In this document: piece after piece, positions 17,452-26,080 of the stretch | How positions within the stretch are numbered: the stretch's first letter is position 1 | Layout: each line of letters begins with the position of its first letter | NCBI RefSeq assembly: GCF_004365705.1 | Contig: NZ_SOBN01000001.1 | Location: forward strand, 1,054,001-1,118,000 | Direction: 5' to 3' | Length of the DNA stretch: 64,000 nucleotides | Source: Streptomyces sp. 846.5 | GTDB taxonomy: Bacteria > Actinomycetota > Actinomycetes > Streptomycetales > Streptomycetaceae | Notes under the pieces: model-generated | What the model saw: only the letters and a program-made list of their open reading frames with translations | Told to the model about the DNA's origin: nothing | Database searches by the model: none | Translations under genes and position numbers: made by a program

Positions 17452-17469
17452 ATCAACCGATCGGTTGAT
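17452..17469. promoter_or_regulatory. Perfect 18-bp palindrome, candidate operator
   Basis: ATCAACCGATCGGTTGAT is completely self-complementary. It lies 122 bp upstream of the membrane protein-kinase-regulator operon that begins at 17592, in a spacer with little else. It could bind a dimeric regulator such as a TetR protein or the operon's own response regulator. Confidence 0.5.
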
Positions 17470-17591
17470 GCGGTCGGCCGGTCGGTGGGGGCCGAGGATC
17501 AGCCGTTGGGGTGGGGGATCGGTCGATGTGGGGGCGGGGGTGTCGGGGTCAGGCTGGGGGCATCCGATGGACGGCGAAACGAGGGACCGAG

Positions 17592-18047
17592 ATGAGCGCC
17601 ACCGCCCCTGCACCCGAACTGCTGGAGCACCCCGAGAACCGGACCGTGCTGCGCCGGCTGAACCTGCTGGTCCGCGGCTATCTGACCGTCAGTGTGGTCA
17701 CCCTGGCCGCCATCGCGCTGCTGCGCGACCACAGTGGGGTGGTGAACTCGGCGGTCTGGATCCGGGGCACCTTCATGGTGATCAGCGCGCTGGTCACCAC
17801 CGCGCTCGCCGCCCGGGCCGCGCGCGGCTCGCGCGGGGCCTACCGGCGGCTGCGGATCATCTCCGCGCTCATGCTGGCGGCCATCGTGGCGATCATCTCG
17901 GTGCCCGGGCCGTTCCCGCTGTGGATGAAGGTCGACCAGGCCGTGTGCGGACTCGTCCTCGTCGGCGTGGTCGTCACCGCCAACGGCGCGCGACTGCGGG
18001 CGCTGTTCACCGAGAGCGCCACCGCTGTTGCCACCGGGCGCGGTTAA
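17592..18047 (+). CDS. Small four-helix membrane protein upstream of a two-component system
   Basis: 151 residues with four hydrophobic segments (about 30-46, 55-73, 88-104, 115-133) and no enzymatic motif. GAGGGACCGAG precedes the ATG. It lies 40 bp before a histidine kinase gene and is probably cotranscribed with it; it may modulate the sensor. No homologue recognised by name. Confidence 0.75.
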   Translation: MSATAPAPELLEHPENRTVLRRLNLLVRGYLTVSVVTLAAIALLRDHSGVVNSAVWIRGTFMVISALVTTALAARAARGSRGAYRRLRIISALMLAAIVAIISVPGPFPLWMKVDQAVCGLVLVGVVVTANGARLRALFTESATAVATGRG

Positions 18048-18087
18048 ATTGTTCGGGCAGCAGACGACCCCGGAACGGAGGGCCCGG

Positions 18088-19368
18088 ATGACCGGTCGGA
18101 CGACAGGCATCCGGGCCTATCCGCGCCAGCCGCGCTGGGCCCCGATCCTGACCGTGGTGCCGTATGTGCTGCTAGCCGTGGTGGCCGCCTTCCGGATCGC
18201 GGAAGGCCGGCCGCCGGCCGGAGTGCTGCGGGTCGACCTGGCGCTGTGCGGTCTGGCCGCGGCCTGGATCCTGTGGATGTTCACCCTGCATCCACGGTGG
18301 ACCGGACAGCCCCGGATGATGGCGCTGTTCTTCACCGGGCTGGTCCTGATCATGGGCGCCCTGGTTCTGCGGAACGCCTCGTTCGGGATCTTCACCCTCG
18401 TCGGCTACCCGTACGCGTTCGTCCTGCTGCCCTGGCCCGGACGGCTCGCCGGTGTGGCCGCGGTGGCGGTGCTGGCCGGTACCGCGCAGGCGGCGGGCGT
18501 CCCCAGCAGCACCGCGCTGGGGGTGACCGCCCACGTCCTGATCGTCGCCGTGAACGTGCTGGCCATGTGCGGGCTCGCCTGGAGCGACGAGATCAGCAGC
18601 CGGCAGTCGGAGCAGCGCAGGCAGGCCGTCGAGGAACTGGCCGCGGCCAACCGCAAGTTGGAGGCCACCCTCGCCGACAACGAGGGTCTGCACGCCCAAC
18701 TGCTGGCGCGGGCACGGGAGACCGGGGTCCGCGACGAACGCCGCCGGATGGCCAGGGAGATCCACGACACGCTGGCCCAGGGGCTCGCCGGCATCATCAC
18801 CCAACTGCAGGCCGCCGAACACGCCGAGGGCGACCCGACGGCCCGCAGCCGGCACATCGCCGCCGCGACCGGGCTGGCCAGGGAGAGCCTGTCGGAGGCC
18901 CGGCGCTCGGTGGACGCGCTGCGGCCCGAACCGCTGGAGACCGCGCGGCTCAGCGGGGCGCTGGCCGAGGTCGCCGAGCGCTGGTCCGAGCTGAACGGCG
19001 TCAAGGCCGATGTCACCACGACCGGGACGGCGCTGCCGCTGACGCCGGAGACCGAACTGACGCTGCTGCGCACCGCGCAGGAGGCGCTGTCGAACATTGC
19101 CAAGCACGCCCGGGCGGGCAGGGTCGGGGTGACCCTCTCCTATCTCGGGCGGCAGGTCGCCCTGGACGTGCGCGACGACGGCACCGGCTTCGACCCGGCC
19201 CGGCTGGACCGCGAGCCGGCCGGAACCCGTGACGGCGGCTTCGGCCTGGTCGCCATGCGGCAGCGGATCGAGGCCCTGAACGGAACCCTGCAGATCGAGT
19301 CGGAACCGGGAGCGGGCACCGGAGTCTCCGCCTGCGTCCCGATCGCACCCCTGGAGGTACCGGCATGA
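18088..19368 (+). CDS. Sensor histidine kinase, HisKA_3 type
   Basis: 426 residues: five or six N-terminal membrane helices (about 20-175), a coiled coil (about 185-220, SRQSEQRRQAVEELAAANRK), the phosphoacceptor helix RRMAREIHDTLAQGLAGIITQ (H in EIHD) and an HATPase domain (about 325-415) with DVRDDGTGFDP and GGFGLVAMRQR. AACGGAGGG precedes the ATG. Its stop overlaps the response regulator start by 4 bp. Confidence 0.92.
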   Translation: MTGRTTGIRAYPRQPRWAPILTVVPYVLLAVVAAFRIAEGRPPAGVLRVDLALCGLAAAWILWMFTLHPRWTGQPRMMALFFTGLVLIMGALVLRNASFGIFTLVGYPYAFVLLPWPGRLAGVAAVAVLAGTAQAAGVPSSTALGVTAHVLIVAVNVLAMCGLAWSDEISSRQSEQRRQAVEELAAANRKLEATLADNEGLHAQLLARARETGVRDERRRMAREIHDTLAQGLAGIITQLQAAEHAEGDPTARSRHIAAATGLARESLSEARRSVDALRPEPLETARLSGALAEVAERWSELNGVKADVTTTGTALPLTPETELTLLRTAQEALSNIAKHARAGRVGVTLSYLGRQVALDVRDDGTGFDPARLDREPAGTRDGGFGLVAMRQRIEALNGTLQIESEPGAGTGVSACVPIAPLEVPA

Positions 19369-20063
19369 GCCCAGGTCCGAACATGAACGGCACCGAGAGC
19401 GGGGCCGAGACCGGTGGCCCTCCCCCGATCCGGCTGCTGATCGTGGACGACCATCCGGTGGTGCGGGACGGCCTGATCGGGATGTTCGCCGCCGACCCCG
19501 GTTTCCAGGTGCTCGGCGAGGCGGGCGACGGCGCCGAGGCGGTGCGGCTGGCCCAGGAGCTGCACCCGGACGTGGTCCTGATGGACCTCCGGATGCCCGG
19601 CACGGACGGCCTCACCGCGATCACCGAGCTGGCCCGGCGCGGCATCCCGGTCCGCATCCTGGTCCTGACGACCTACGACACCGACAGCTACGTGCTGCCC
19701 GCCATCGAGGCCGGCGCCACCGGCTACCTGCTCAAGGACGCTCCGCGAGACGAACTGCTGCGCGCGGTCAGGGCGGCGGCGGCCGGTCAGGCGGTGCTCT
19801 CCCCCACGGTGGCAGCCCGGCTGATGAACCGCCTCCGCACCCCCGACACCGGGCCGCTGAGCCAGCGGGAGCTGGAGGTGCTGCAGCTGGTGGCGGCCGG
19901 CCGGACCAACCGGCAGGCGGCGGCCGGGCTGTTCATCACCGAGGCCACCGTCAAGACCCATCTGCTGAACATCTACGGCAAGCTCGGCGTCGGCGACCGC
20001 GCGGCCGCCGTGGCCGAGGGCTACAACCGGGGCCTGCTCACCCCGACCCGCCCGGGTCGGTGA
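19365..20063 (+). CDS. NarL/LuxR-family response regulator
   Basis: 232 residues: a Gly/Pro-rich N-terminus (about 1-20), receiver domain (about 21-140) with D28-D29 and phosphoacceptor D74 in VLMDLRMPG, switch threonine in LTTYD and lysine in LLKDAPRDELL; LuxR HTH (about 165-228) with LSQRELEVLQLVAAG and ATVKTHLLNIYGKLGV. Cognate of the preceding kinase. Targets unknown; the 18-bp palindrome upstream of the operon is a possible one. Confidence 0.93.
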   Translation: MSPGPNMNGTESGAETGGPPPIRLLIVDDHPVVRDGLIGMFAADPGFQVLGEAGDGAEAVRLAQELHPDVVLMDLRMPGTDGLTAITELARRGIPVRILVLTTYDTDSYVLPAIEAGATGYLLKDAPRDELLRAVRAAAAGQAVLSPTVAARLMNRLRTPDTGPLSQRELEVLQLVAAGRTNRQAAAGLFITEATVKTHLLNIYGKLGVGDRAAAVAEGYNRGLLTPTRPGR

Positions 20064-20109
20064 AGCACTGAGAGCACTGAGCTGTGGGCCTGTGGACGGG
20101 TCCGGACAC

Positions 20110-20151
20110 GCCGGTAGGGCCGGACCCCCACCCGGGGCCGACCCTACCGGT
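20110..20151 (+). terminator. Hairpin terminator after the response regulator
   Basis: CCGGTAGGGCCGG (20111-20123) pairs with CCGACCCTACCGG (20138-20150) with one G-T pair, around a 14-nt loop. A strong stem 47 bp past the stop codon, with no T-tract, as is common in streptomycetes. Confidence 0.6.
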
Positions 20152-20447
20152 CTGCGCTGGGGCTCCCCCACCCGGGAGCCGCACAGGGCCACCGCAGTCG
20201 AGCGCCGTCCGAACCCCCTGAACGAGGGTGGAACAGTACCCGCCAGCTGCGGTTCAGTGGCGACTTGCAGGAGTTCGGGAGCCGCTCCTAGCTCCTGCGC
20301 CTGCCGCCGAGAACTACTCTGCACTGCGCCCGTTACGGGAAAGCTGCCACAACATGTCGTGCGCCTACCGATCGAGTTGTACGCATGGCGGACAGGTTTC
20401 ACCGTTCACCCGGTCGGACGCGGTCGCTCGGACGTGGTCGCTCAGGT
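20152..20447. other. Non-coding convergent spacer with a hairpin and a 14-bp tandem repeat
   Basis: No gene is supported here. Structures seen: GCAGGAG (20267-20273) paired with CTCCTGC (20292-20298) enclosing a further imperfect stem, and two tandem 14-bp copies TCGGACGCGGTCGC (20414-20427) and TCGGACGTGGTCGC (20428-20441) next to the end of the SDR gene. Confidence 0.6.
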
Positions 20448-21326
20448 TCAGCCGGGGAACGTCACGCCGGTCAGCTTCTCGGAGAGGTCCCAGAGCCTGC
20501 GGGCGACCTCCGGGTCACGTCCGGCTGCGACGGGCTCCTCCTCGCGCGGGCGCTCACCGCTGCGGCCGCCCGGTCCGACGTAGCTGCCGCCGGGCAGGTC
20601 CTGGGTGGCCGCGTAGAGGGTGGGCAGCGCGCCGTACTCCGGTTTCCGCTGGCCGACGAGACGGGTGCCCAGGCCGACGATGCCCGACCGCAGCCGTCCC
20701 ACGGACCGGGTCAGCCCGGTGGCGGCGACGCCGGGATGCGCGCTCATGGCCCGCACCTCGCTGTGGGCGGCCCCCAGCCGGCGCTGGAGCTCCAGGGTGA
20801 ACAGCAGATTGGCGAGCTTGGACTGGCTGTACGCCTGCCAGGGCCGGTAGCTGCGGCGCTCCCAGTTGAGGTCGTCCAGGTCGATCCGCCCCCTCCGGGC
20901 CAGCCCCGAGGAGACCGTGACGACCCGTCCGCGGATGTGCGGCAGCAGCAGATTGGTCAGCGCGAAGTGGCCCAGGTGGTTGGTGCCGATCTGCAGTTCG
21001 AAGCCGTCGACGGTACGGCCCAGCGGGACGGCCATGATCCCGGCGTTGTTGATCAGCAGGTCCAGCGGTTCGGTCCAGGCTCCGGCGAAGGCGCGCACCG
21101 AGGCCAGATCGCCCAGGTCGAGGGCGCGGACCTCGGTCTCGCCGTCGATCCGGGCCGCGACCGCCCGGCCCTTCGCCGGGTCGCGCACCGCCAGCACGAC
21201 CCGGGCCCCGGCCCCGGCCAGAGCCCGGGCGGTGTCCGCGCCGAGCCCGCTGGAGGCCCCGGTGACCACGGCCGTTCGGCCGTAGAGGTCGGGGAGTCGG
21301 GCTGGGGTCCAGGTCTCGGTGGCCAT
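20448..21326 (-). CDS. Short-chain dehydrogenase/reductase, retinol dehydrogenase-like
   Basis: 292-residue SDR. Cofactor motif TGASSGLG (about residues 22-29), acidic/structural motif LLINNAGIM, catalytic Ser in VVTVSSG and Tyr/Lys in YSQSK. The 40-residue excess over classical SDRs and the SAHPGVAATGL stretch match the retinol dehydrogenase/WW-domain oxidoreductase-like subgroup, usually NADP-dependent. Substrate unknown. Monocistronic. Confidence 0.9.
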   Translation of the reverse strand: MATETWTPARLPDLYGRTAVVTGASSGLGADTARALAGAGARVVLAVRDPAKGRAVAARIDGETEVRALDLGDLASVRAFAGAWTEPLDLLINNAGIMAVPLGRTVDGFELQIGTNHLGHFALTNLLLPHIRGRVVTVSSGLARRGRIDLDDLNWERRSYRPWQAYSQSKLANLLFTLELQRRLGAAHSEVRAMSAHPGVAATGLTRSVGRLRSGIVGLGTRLVGQRKPEYGALPTLYAATQDLPGGSYVGPGGRSGERPREEEPVAAGRDPEVARRLWDLSEKLTGVTFPG

Positions 21327-21483
21327 CGTCGGGGCTCCTTCACGAGGCGCGTCTGCCGGGAGCGGTACGGGGTGCGGGTCGAGGCGCGGTTGCGACCGCC
21401 TCCGTCCTCACTACCACTATCGGCAGGTATCGGCCTCAGCGGGAGGGGCGCGACCCCCGTCCAGGCGCTGAAGTGCCCGTGCC

Positions 21484-22320
21484 TCAGAGCCGGGCCATGC
21501 CCGTGTAGATCCCCAGCCGCTCGTCCCCCGCGGCCGGCGGGGTGTCCGGGCGCCAGTGGGGGGCGATGACCAGGCCGGGGTCGAGCAGGGTGAGACCGTC
21601 GAAGAAGCGGGTGATGTCGTCCCTGGTCCGCAGGTGGATGCCGGAGGCGGCGGGGTCGTAGCTGCGTTCGGCGAGCTCGGCCTGGACCGGGGTGACCAGG
21701 TCGCCGCTGCCGTGGCTGAGCACCAGCAGGCTGCCGCTGGGCAGCGCGGCCAGCAGCCGTTTGACGATGCCGTACGGGTCCTCGTCGTCGCTGATGAAGT
21801 GCAGGATCGCGACCAGCATCAGGGCGACCGGACGGGTGAGGTCCAGCAGGTCGCGCACGCCCGGGGCGGCCAGCAGCGCCTCCGTCTCGCGCAGGTCGGC
21901 CCGGGTGACGCTGGTCGCGCCGTGGCCGGGTCCGCTCATCAGCGCGCGGGCGTGGGCCAGCACGATGGGGTCGTTGTCGACATAGGCGACCCGCGCGGAC
22001 GGGTCGGCGGCCTGGGCGATCTGATGGGTGTTGCCGGCCGTCGGGATACCGGTGCCGATGTCCAGGAACTGGCGCACCCCGAGGGCGGCCGCAGTGCGCA
22101 CCGCCCGGCCCAGGAAGGCCCGGTTGGCCTTGGCCCCGGCGACCGCGCCCGGGACGACGGCGCTCAGCCGCTCGGCGACCAGGCGGTCCGCGGCGAAGTT
22201 GTCCTTGCCGCCGATCAGCGCGTTGTAGATGCGGGCAGGATGGGCGATCTCGGGGTGCAGTTCGTCCGAGGGGGCAGGCTCCCCGGCCCCCTCCGTCATC
22301 CAGCTGATGTCCTCGGCCAC
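21484..22320 (-). CDS. SAM-dependent methyltransferase, DUF574/Methyltransf_19 family
   Basis: 278 residues of an actinomycete-specific family. HPARIYNALIGGKDNFAADR at the N-terminus and FLDIGTGIPTAGNTHQIA (SAM-binding motif I) are diagnostic; VAYVDNDPIVLAHARAL is motif II. Expanded in streptomycetes, with mostly unknown substrates. I chose the GTG (giving AEDISWMTEG) with GGGGTG upstream; the ATG at 22292 is an alternative and the upstream open frame appears non-coding. Confidence 0.85.
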   Translation of the reverse strand: MAEDISWMTEGAGEPAPSDELHPEIAHPARIYNALIGGKDNFAADRLVAERLSAVVPGAVAGAKANRAFLGRAVRTAAALGVRQFLDIGTGIPTAGNTHQIAQAADPSARVAYVDNDPIVLAHARALMSGPGHGATSVTRADLRETEALLAAPGVRDLLDLTRPVALMLVAILHFISDDEDPYGIVKRLLAALPSGSLLVLSHGSGDLVTPVQAELAERSYDPAASGIHLRTRDDITRFFDGLTLLDPGLVIAPHWRPDTPPAAGDERLGIYTGMARL

Positions 22321-22451
22321 TGGGCACCCCCACACCGTGTCGTGGCTACTCGAAGTCAGCGTACGTCCTGACACCACTGAAAGAGGTGACATTGCGTCAA
22401 TTGAAGGAACATCTCAGGTCGGGACGGTAGATCGTTCCTTAGGATGAACAC

Positions 22452-23315
22452 ATGGCTGATATCGCACTGCTCACAGGTCGGACCATGCCCCGCGAGGTGC
22501 CGGAGAACGGCCTGCTGGTCGCCGAGCTGGCCCGGCTCGGCGTCACCGTGGAGATCCACCCCTGGGACGAACCCCTGGACTGGGCCGGGTTCGGACTCGC
22601 CGTGGTGCGGACGACCTGGGACTACTGGGCCCGCAGCGAGGAGTTCACCGCCTGGGCCGAGCGGACGGCGCGGCTGACGACGCTGCGCAACCCGGTCGAG
22701 GTGCTGCTCTGGAACAGCCACAAGGGCTACCTCGTCGAGCTGGCGGCAGCCGGCGTGCCGGTGGTGCCGACCCGGCTGGTACCGCGGGGCGCCTCCGACG
22801 CGGAGCGGGGCCGGGTGCTCCTCGCGTTCGGGGACGACGAGGTGGTGCTCAAGCCGGCCGTGTCGGCGGGCGCGCGCGGCGCGCTACGCTCCCTCGCCGC
22901 CGACGACGCCTCCGCCGCCCACCTGGCCGAGCTCACCGGGGTCGGCGACGCCCTGGTACAGCCGTTCGCCGAGTCCGTGCTCGCCCGCGGGGAGACCTCG
23001 CTGGTGTTCTTCGACGGCGTGTTCAGCCATGCCGTGCGCAAGATCCCCGCGGCCGGCGAGTACCGCATCCACCTGCACCACGGCGGGTCGGTGCAGCAGT
23101 ACACCCCGGACGCCGCCGAACTGGCCGTCGCCGCGGCCGCCCTCGCCGCATCCCCGGCGGCGACCAGCTACGCCCGGGTCGACCTGGTCCAGTTGCCGGG
23201 CGGTCCGGCGGTGATGGAGCTGGAGCTGATCGAGCCGGAGCTCTTCCTCCCCACCGCCCCGGCCGCCGCGGGCCGCTACGCCCGGGCCCTGGCCGACCTG
23301 CTCGACGCGCACTGA
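22452..23315 (+). CDS. ATP-grasp family ligase
   Basis: 287 residues with an ATP-grasp fold: VVLKPAVSAGARG (the ATP-binding lysine and glycine-rich loop), GETSLVFFDGVFSHAVRK and the magnesium-binding ALVQPF/MELELIEPELFL region. Related to RimK/glutathione-synthetase-like enzymes and to the cycloserine ligase DcsG; it presumably joins a carboxylate to an amine. No partner gene is adjacent. TAGGAT lies 6 nt before the ATG and no ribosome site is visible, consistent with a leaderless mRNA. Confidence 0.8.
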   Translation: MADIALLTGRTMPREVPENGLLVAELARLGVTVEIHPWDEPLDWAGFGLAVVRTTWDYWARSEEFTAWAERTARLTTLRNPVEVLLWNSHKGYLVELAAAGVPVVPTRLVPRGASDAERGRVLLAFGDDEVVLKPAVSAGARGALRSLAADDASAAHLAELTGVGDALVQPFAESVLARGETSLVFFDGVFSHAVRKIPAAGEYRIHLHHGGSVQQYTPDAAELAVAAAALAASPAATSYARVDLVQLPGGPAVMELELIEPELFLPTAPAAAGRYARALADLLDAH

Positions 23316-23374
23316 TCGGGGGCGCTGAGCGGGGGCGCTGAGCGGGGCTCGACCGTCCCGTCGCGCGCCCCCGG

Positions 23375-23457
23375 CGTGCCGGGCGCCCCCGTCCCATCGC
23401 CCGCCCCCGACGTGCCGGGCGCCCCCGTCCCATCGCCCGCCCCCGACGTGTCGGGCG
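23375..23457. repeat. 36-bp tandem repeat, two exact copies plus a partial third
   Basis: Copies at 23375-23410 and 23411-23446 are identical (each starts CGTGCCGGGCGCCCCCGTCC), and an 11-bp partial copy with one change follows. An additional 13-bp duplication (GGGGGCGCTGAGC) lies just upstream, near 23318-23345. The array fills the gap between the ATP-grasp gene and the GH3 lipoprotein, ending about 33 bp before the latter's start. Confidence 0.9.
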
Positions 23458-23489
23458 TCACAGTCCGCCGACCGGGTTACCGTGGAAGG

Positions 23490-24827
23490 ATGCCGCATAG
23501 CACCACATCCACCCGTATGTCCGTCTTCTCCCCCCGCCTCCGCCTGGTCGCCGTCCGGGCCGTGGTCCGGGGCGGGGCGGTCACGGCCAGTGCGGCGCTG
23601 GTCCTGACCGGCTGCGGCGCGGGCGGCAGTGTGAAGCAGCACATCAGCGCGGACTCCCGGGCGTCCTCAACGGCGTCCGGCGGGCCGAGCCGGTCGGGGA
23701 GCCCGTCCTCGTCCCCGCTCGCGCCCCAGCCCCGGTCCGGGCCGTCCAAGCCCGCCGTGTCGTCTCCGGCGGCCCCGGCGGCCACCACCCCGGCCGGCTG
23801 CACCACTGCCGCACGGCTCGCCGGCTGGTCCGACCAGCGGCTGGCCATGCTGACGATCGCCGTGCCGGTGTCCGAGAGCGCCGTCGGCGCCGTCACCCCG
23901 GAGGTGGCCGCGGGCGCCGGCGGCGTCCTGCTGTTCGGCTCCTCGGCCCCGTCCCGGCTGGGCGCCGACCTCACCGCGCTGAAGACCCACGTCCCCGGCC
24001 GTCTCGGGCTGCTGGTGATGACCGACGAGGAGGGCGGCGCCGTCCAGCGGATGGACAACCTGGTCGGCTCGCTGCCCTGGCCGGGCTGGATGGGAGCGCA
24101 CTGGACAGCCGACCGGATCCGCCAGGCGGCCGCGCAGGTCGGCGCGAGGATGGCGGCCGCCCAGGTGAACATGGACCTGGCCCCGGTGGCCGACGTCGAC
24201 GGCAAGCAGGTCGTGCCCGGCTCCGGGGACCCGGACGGCCTGCGCTCCTTCAGCGGGGACCCCGCAGTGGCGGCCCGGGACACCGTGGCCTTCATGCAGG
24301 GCCTGCGCTCCGCCGGAGTCATCCCCGTGCTGAAGCACTTCCCCGGGCTCGGCGGCTCCACGGTCAACTCCGACTTCGCCCCGGCGCACACCGTGCCCTG
24401 GACCACCGAGGTCGGCAGCGGCCTGACCCCGTTCAGCGCCGCGATCGCCGCGGGAGCCCCCGCCGTGATGATGTCCAACGACAGCGTCCCCGGCCTCACC
24501 ACCCTGCCGGCCGGCCTCTCCCCCACCCTCGTCGGCACCGAACTGCGCGGACGGCTCGACTTCCACGGACTGGTCCTCACCGACTCGCTGAGCGCGGGCG
24601 CCATCTCCGGGGCCGGCTACAGCGTGCCGCAGGCCGCCGTCCAGGCGCTGCGGGCCGGAGCGGACATGGTGTTGTTCGACCTCGGACCGAGCGTCCAGGC
24701 GCAGACCTCGGCCATCGCCGCGGCGGAGGTCGCCGCGGTCGCGAGCGGGCACCTGCCGCGCAGCCGCCTGCTCGACGCCGCAGCGGCGGTCCTGGCGTCC
24801 CGTCAGATCGACCTGTGCCGGGTCTGA
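23490..24827 (+). CDS. GH3 family lipoprotein (beta-N-acetylhexosaminidase-like)
   Basis: 445 residues. Signal peptide with lipobox LTGCG (Cys about 36), a Ser/Pro-rich linker (to about 110), then a glycoside hydrolase family 3 N-terminal barrel. GH3 hallmarks: LLVMTDEEGGAVQRM, NMDLAPVADVD, LKHFPGLGGS and the nucleophile Asp in LVLTDSLSAGAISG. NagZ enzymes have KHFPGHG and DSH; here a Leu replaces that His and SDF replaces DSH, so the acid/base machinery differs. Probably surface-attached and acting on cell-wall muropeptides or chitin-like sugars. Confidence 0.82.
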   Translation: MPHSTTSTRMSVFSPRLRLVAVRAVVRGGAVTASAALVLTGCGAGGSVKQHISADSRASSTASGGPSRSGSPSSSPLAPQPRSGPSKPAVSSPAAPAATTPAGCTTAARLAGWSDQRLAMLTIAVPVSESAVGAVTPEVAAGAGGVLLFGSSAPSRLGADLTALKTHVPGRLGLLVMTDEEGGAVQRMDNLVGSLPWPGWMGAHWTADRIRQAAAQVGARMAAAQVNMDLAPVADVDGKQVVPGSGDPDGLRSFSGDPAVAARDTVAFMQGLRSAGVIPVLKHFPGLGGSTVNSDFAPAHTVPWTTEVGSGLTPFSAAIAAGAPAVMMSNDSVPGLTTLPAGLSPTLVGTELRGRLDFHGLVLTDSLSAGAISGAGYSVPQAAVQALRAGADMVLFDLGPSVQAQTSAIAAAEVAAVASGHLPRSRLLDAAAAVLASRQIDLCRV

Positions 24828-24916
24828 GGCAGACTTGGGTCGCCCCGGACCGATGAGCCCCGGCCGCGGCGGCAGTCCTACAGCCACGAGAGCGACGACA
24901 GCGACGAGGCGGAGCC

Positions 24917-26080
24917 ATGAGCGATCTGAACGACGTCCTGGAAGCCCATGTCGGCAAGGGCCCGGTGCCCGGCGCGGTGGGCCTGGTGGCCCGTGGCGAC
25001 CGGATCGAGGTGGCGGCCGTCGGCTCGGTCGATGTCGAGGGCAGCGCCCCGATGGCCAGGGACTCGATCTTCCGCATCGCCTCCATCACCAAGCCGATCG
25101 TCGCCGCCGCGGTGATGGCCCTGGTGGACGACGGCCGCATCGGCCTGCAGGACCCGATCGCGGCCTGGCTGCCCGAGCTGGCCTCGCCGTCCGTGGTCCG
25201 CACGCCCGGCAGCCCGCTCGACGACGTGGTCCCGGCCGCCAGGCCGATCACCGTGGAGGACCTGCTCAGCTCCCGCGCAGGGTACGGCTTCCCCGCCGAC
25301 TTCGGCCTGCCTGCGGTCGCCCGGTTGTTCAGCGAGCTGATCCAGGCGTCTGCGCAGCCGCAGCTGGTGCCGGCACCGGACGAGTGGCTGGCGAAGCTGG
25401 CCGCAATACCGCTGCTGCACCAGCCGGGCGAGGCCTGGCTCTACAACACCTGCTCGGACCTCCAGGGCGTGCTCGTCACCCGGGTCACGGGTCGGCCGCT
25501 GCCCGAGTTCCTGGCCGAGCGGCTGTTCGAGCCGCTGGGGATGGCCGACACCGGCTTCGAGGTGCCTGCCGCCGAACTCGACCGGTTCACCAGCTCCTAC
25601 CGGCCCGACGAGTCCGGCGCCCCGGAACTCGTCGACGTCCCCGACGGGCAGTGGAGCAGCCCGCCCGCGTTCCCCTCCGGGGCCGGCGGGCTGGTCAGCA
25701 CCGTCGACGACTGGTACGCCTTCGCCCGGATGCTGCTGGCCGAGGGGACGGTGGCCGGTCGGCAGCTGCTCTCGGCCCAGTCGGTGCGGCGGATGACGAC
25801 CGATCACCTGACGCGGTCCCAGCGCGAGGCGAGCGCCCTGTTCCTGGAGGGCCAGGGCTGGGGCTACGGCGGCTCGGTCGACGTGCAGCCGGTCGGCGTC
25901 GGGCCGGTCGACCCCTGGGTCGTGCCCGGCCGCTACGGCTGGGTCGGCGGCACCGGGACGACCGCGCACATCACCCCCGCCTCCGGCGCGGTCGCCCTGC
26001 TGTTCACCCAACTGGCCATGGTCTCGCCGACGCCGCCGGAGATCATGAGGGACTTCTGGCGCTACGCGACCGGTGTCTGA
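24917..26080 (+). CDS. Serine hydrolase, class C beta-lactamase family
   Basis: 387 residues with no signal peptide. SxxK is SITK in FRIASITKPIVAA, the second motif is YNTCS (Y-x-N form) and the third is in VGGTGTTAH. The YNxCSD pattern and VEDLLSSRAGYGF resemble D-aminopeptidase/EstB-type hydrolases. The 3' end overlaps the MMPL exporter gene by 19 bp on the opposite strand. Confidence 0.87.
   Translation: MSDLNDVLEAHVGKGPVPGAVGLVARGDRIEVAAVGSVDVEGSAPMARDSIFRIASITKPIVAAAVMALVDDGRIGLQDPIAAWLPELASPSVVRTPGSPLDDVVPAARPITVEDLLSSRAGYGFPADFGLPAVARLFSELIQASAQPQLVPAPDEWLAKLAAIPLLHQPGEAWLYNTCSDLQGVLVTRVTGRPLPEFLAERLFEPLGMADTGFEVPAAELDRFTSSYRPDESGAPELVDVPDGQWSSPPAFPSGAGGLVSTVDDWYAFARMLLAEGTVAGRQLLSAQSVRRMTTDHLTRSQREASALFLEGQGWGYGGSVDVQPVGVGPVDPWVVPGRYGWVGGTGTTAHITPASGAVALLFTQLAMVSPTPPEIMRDFWRYATGV

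Noticed and set aside
23375-23457. 36-bp repeats considered as a CRISPR array
   Set aside because: Copies are directly adjacent with no spacers, and no cas gene is present.
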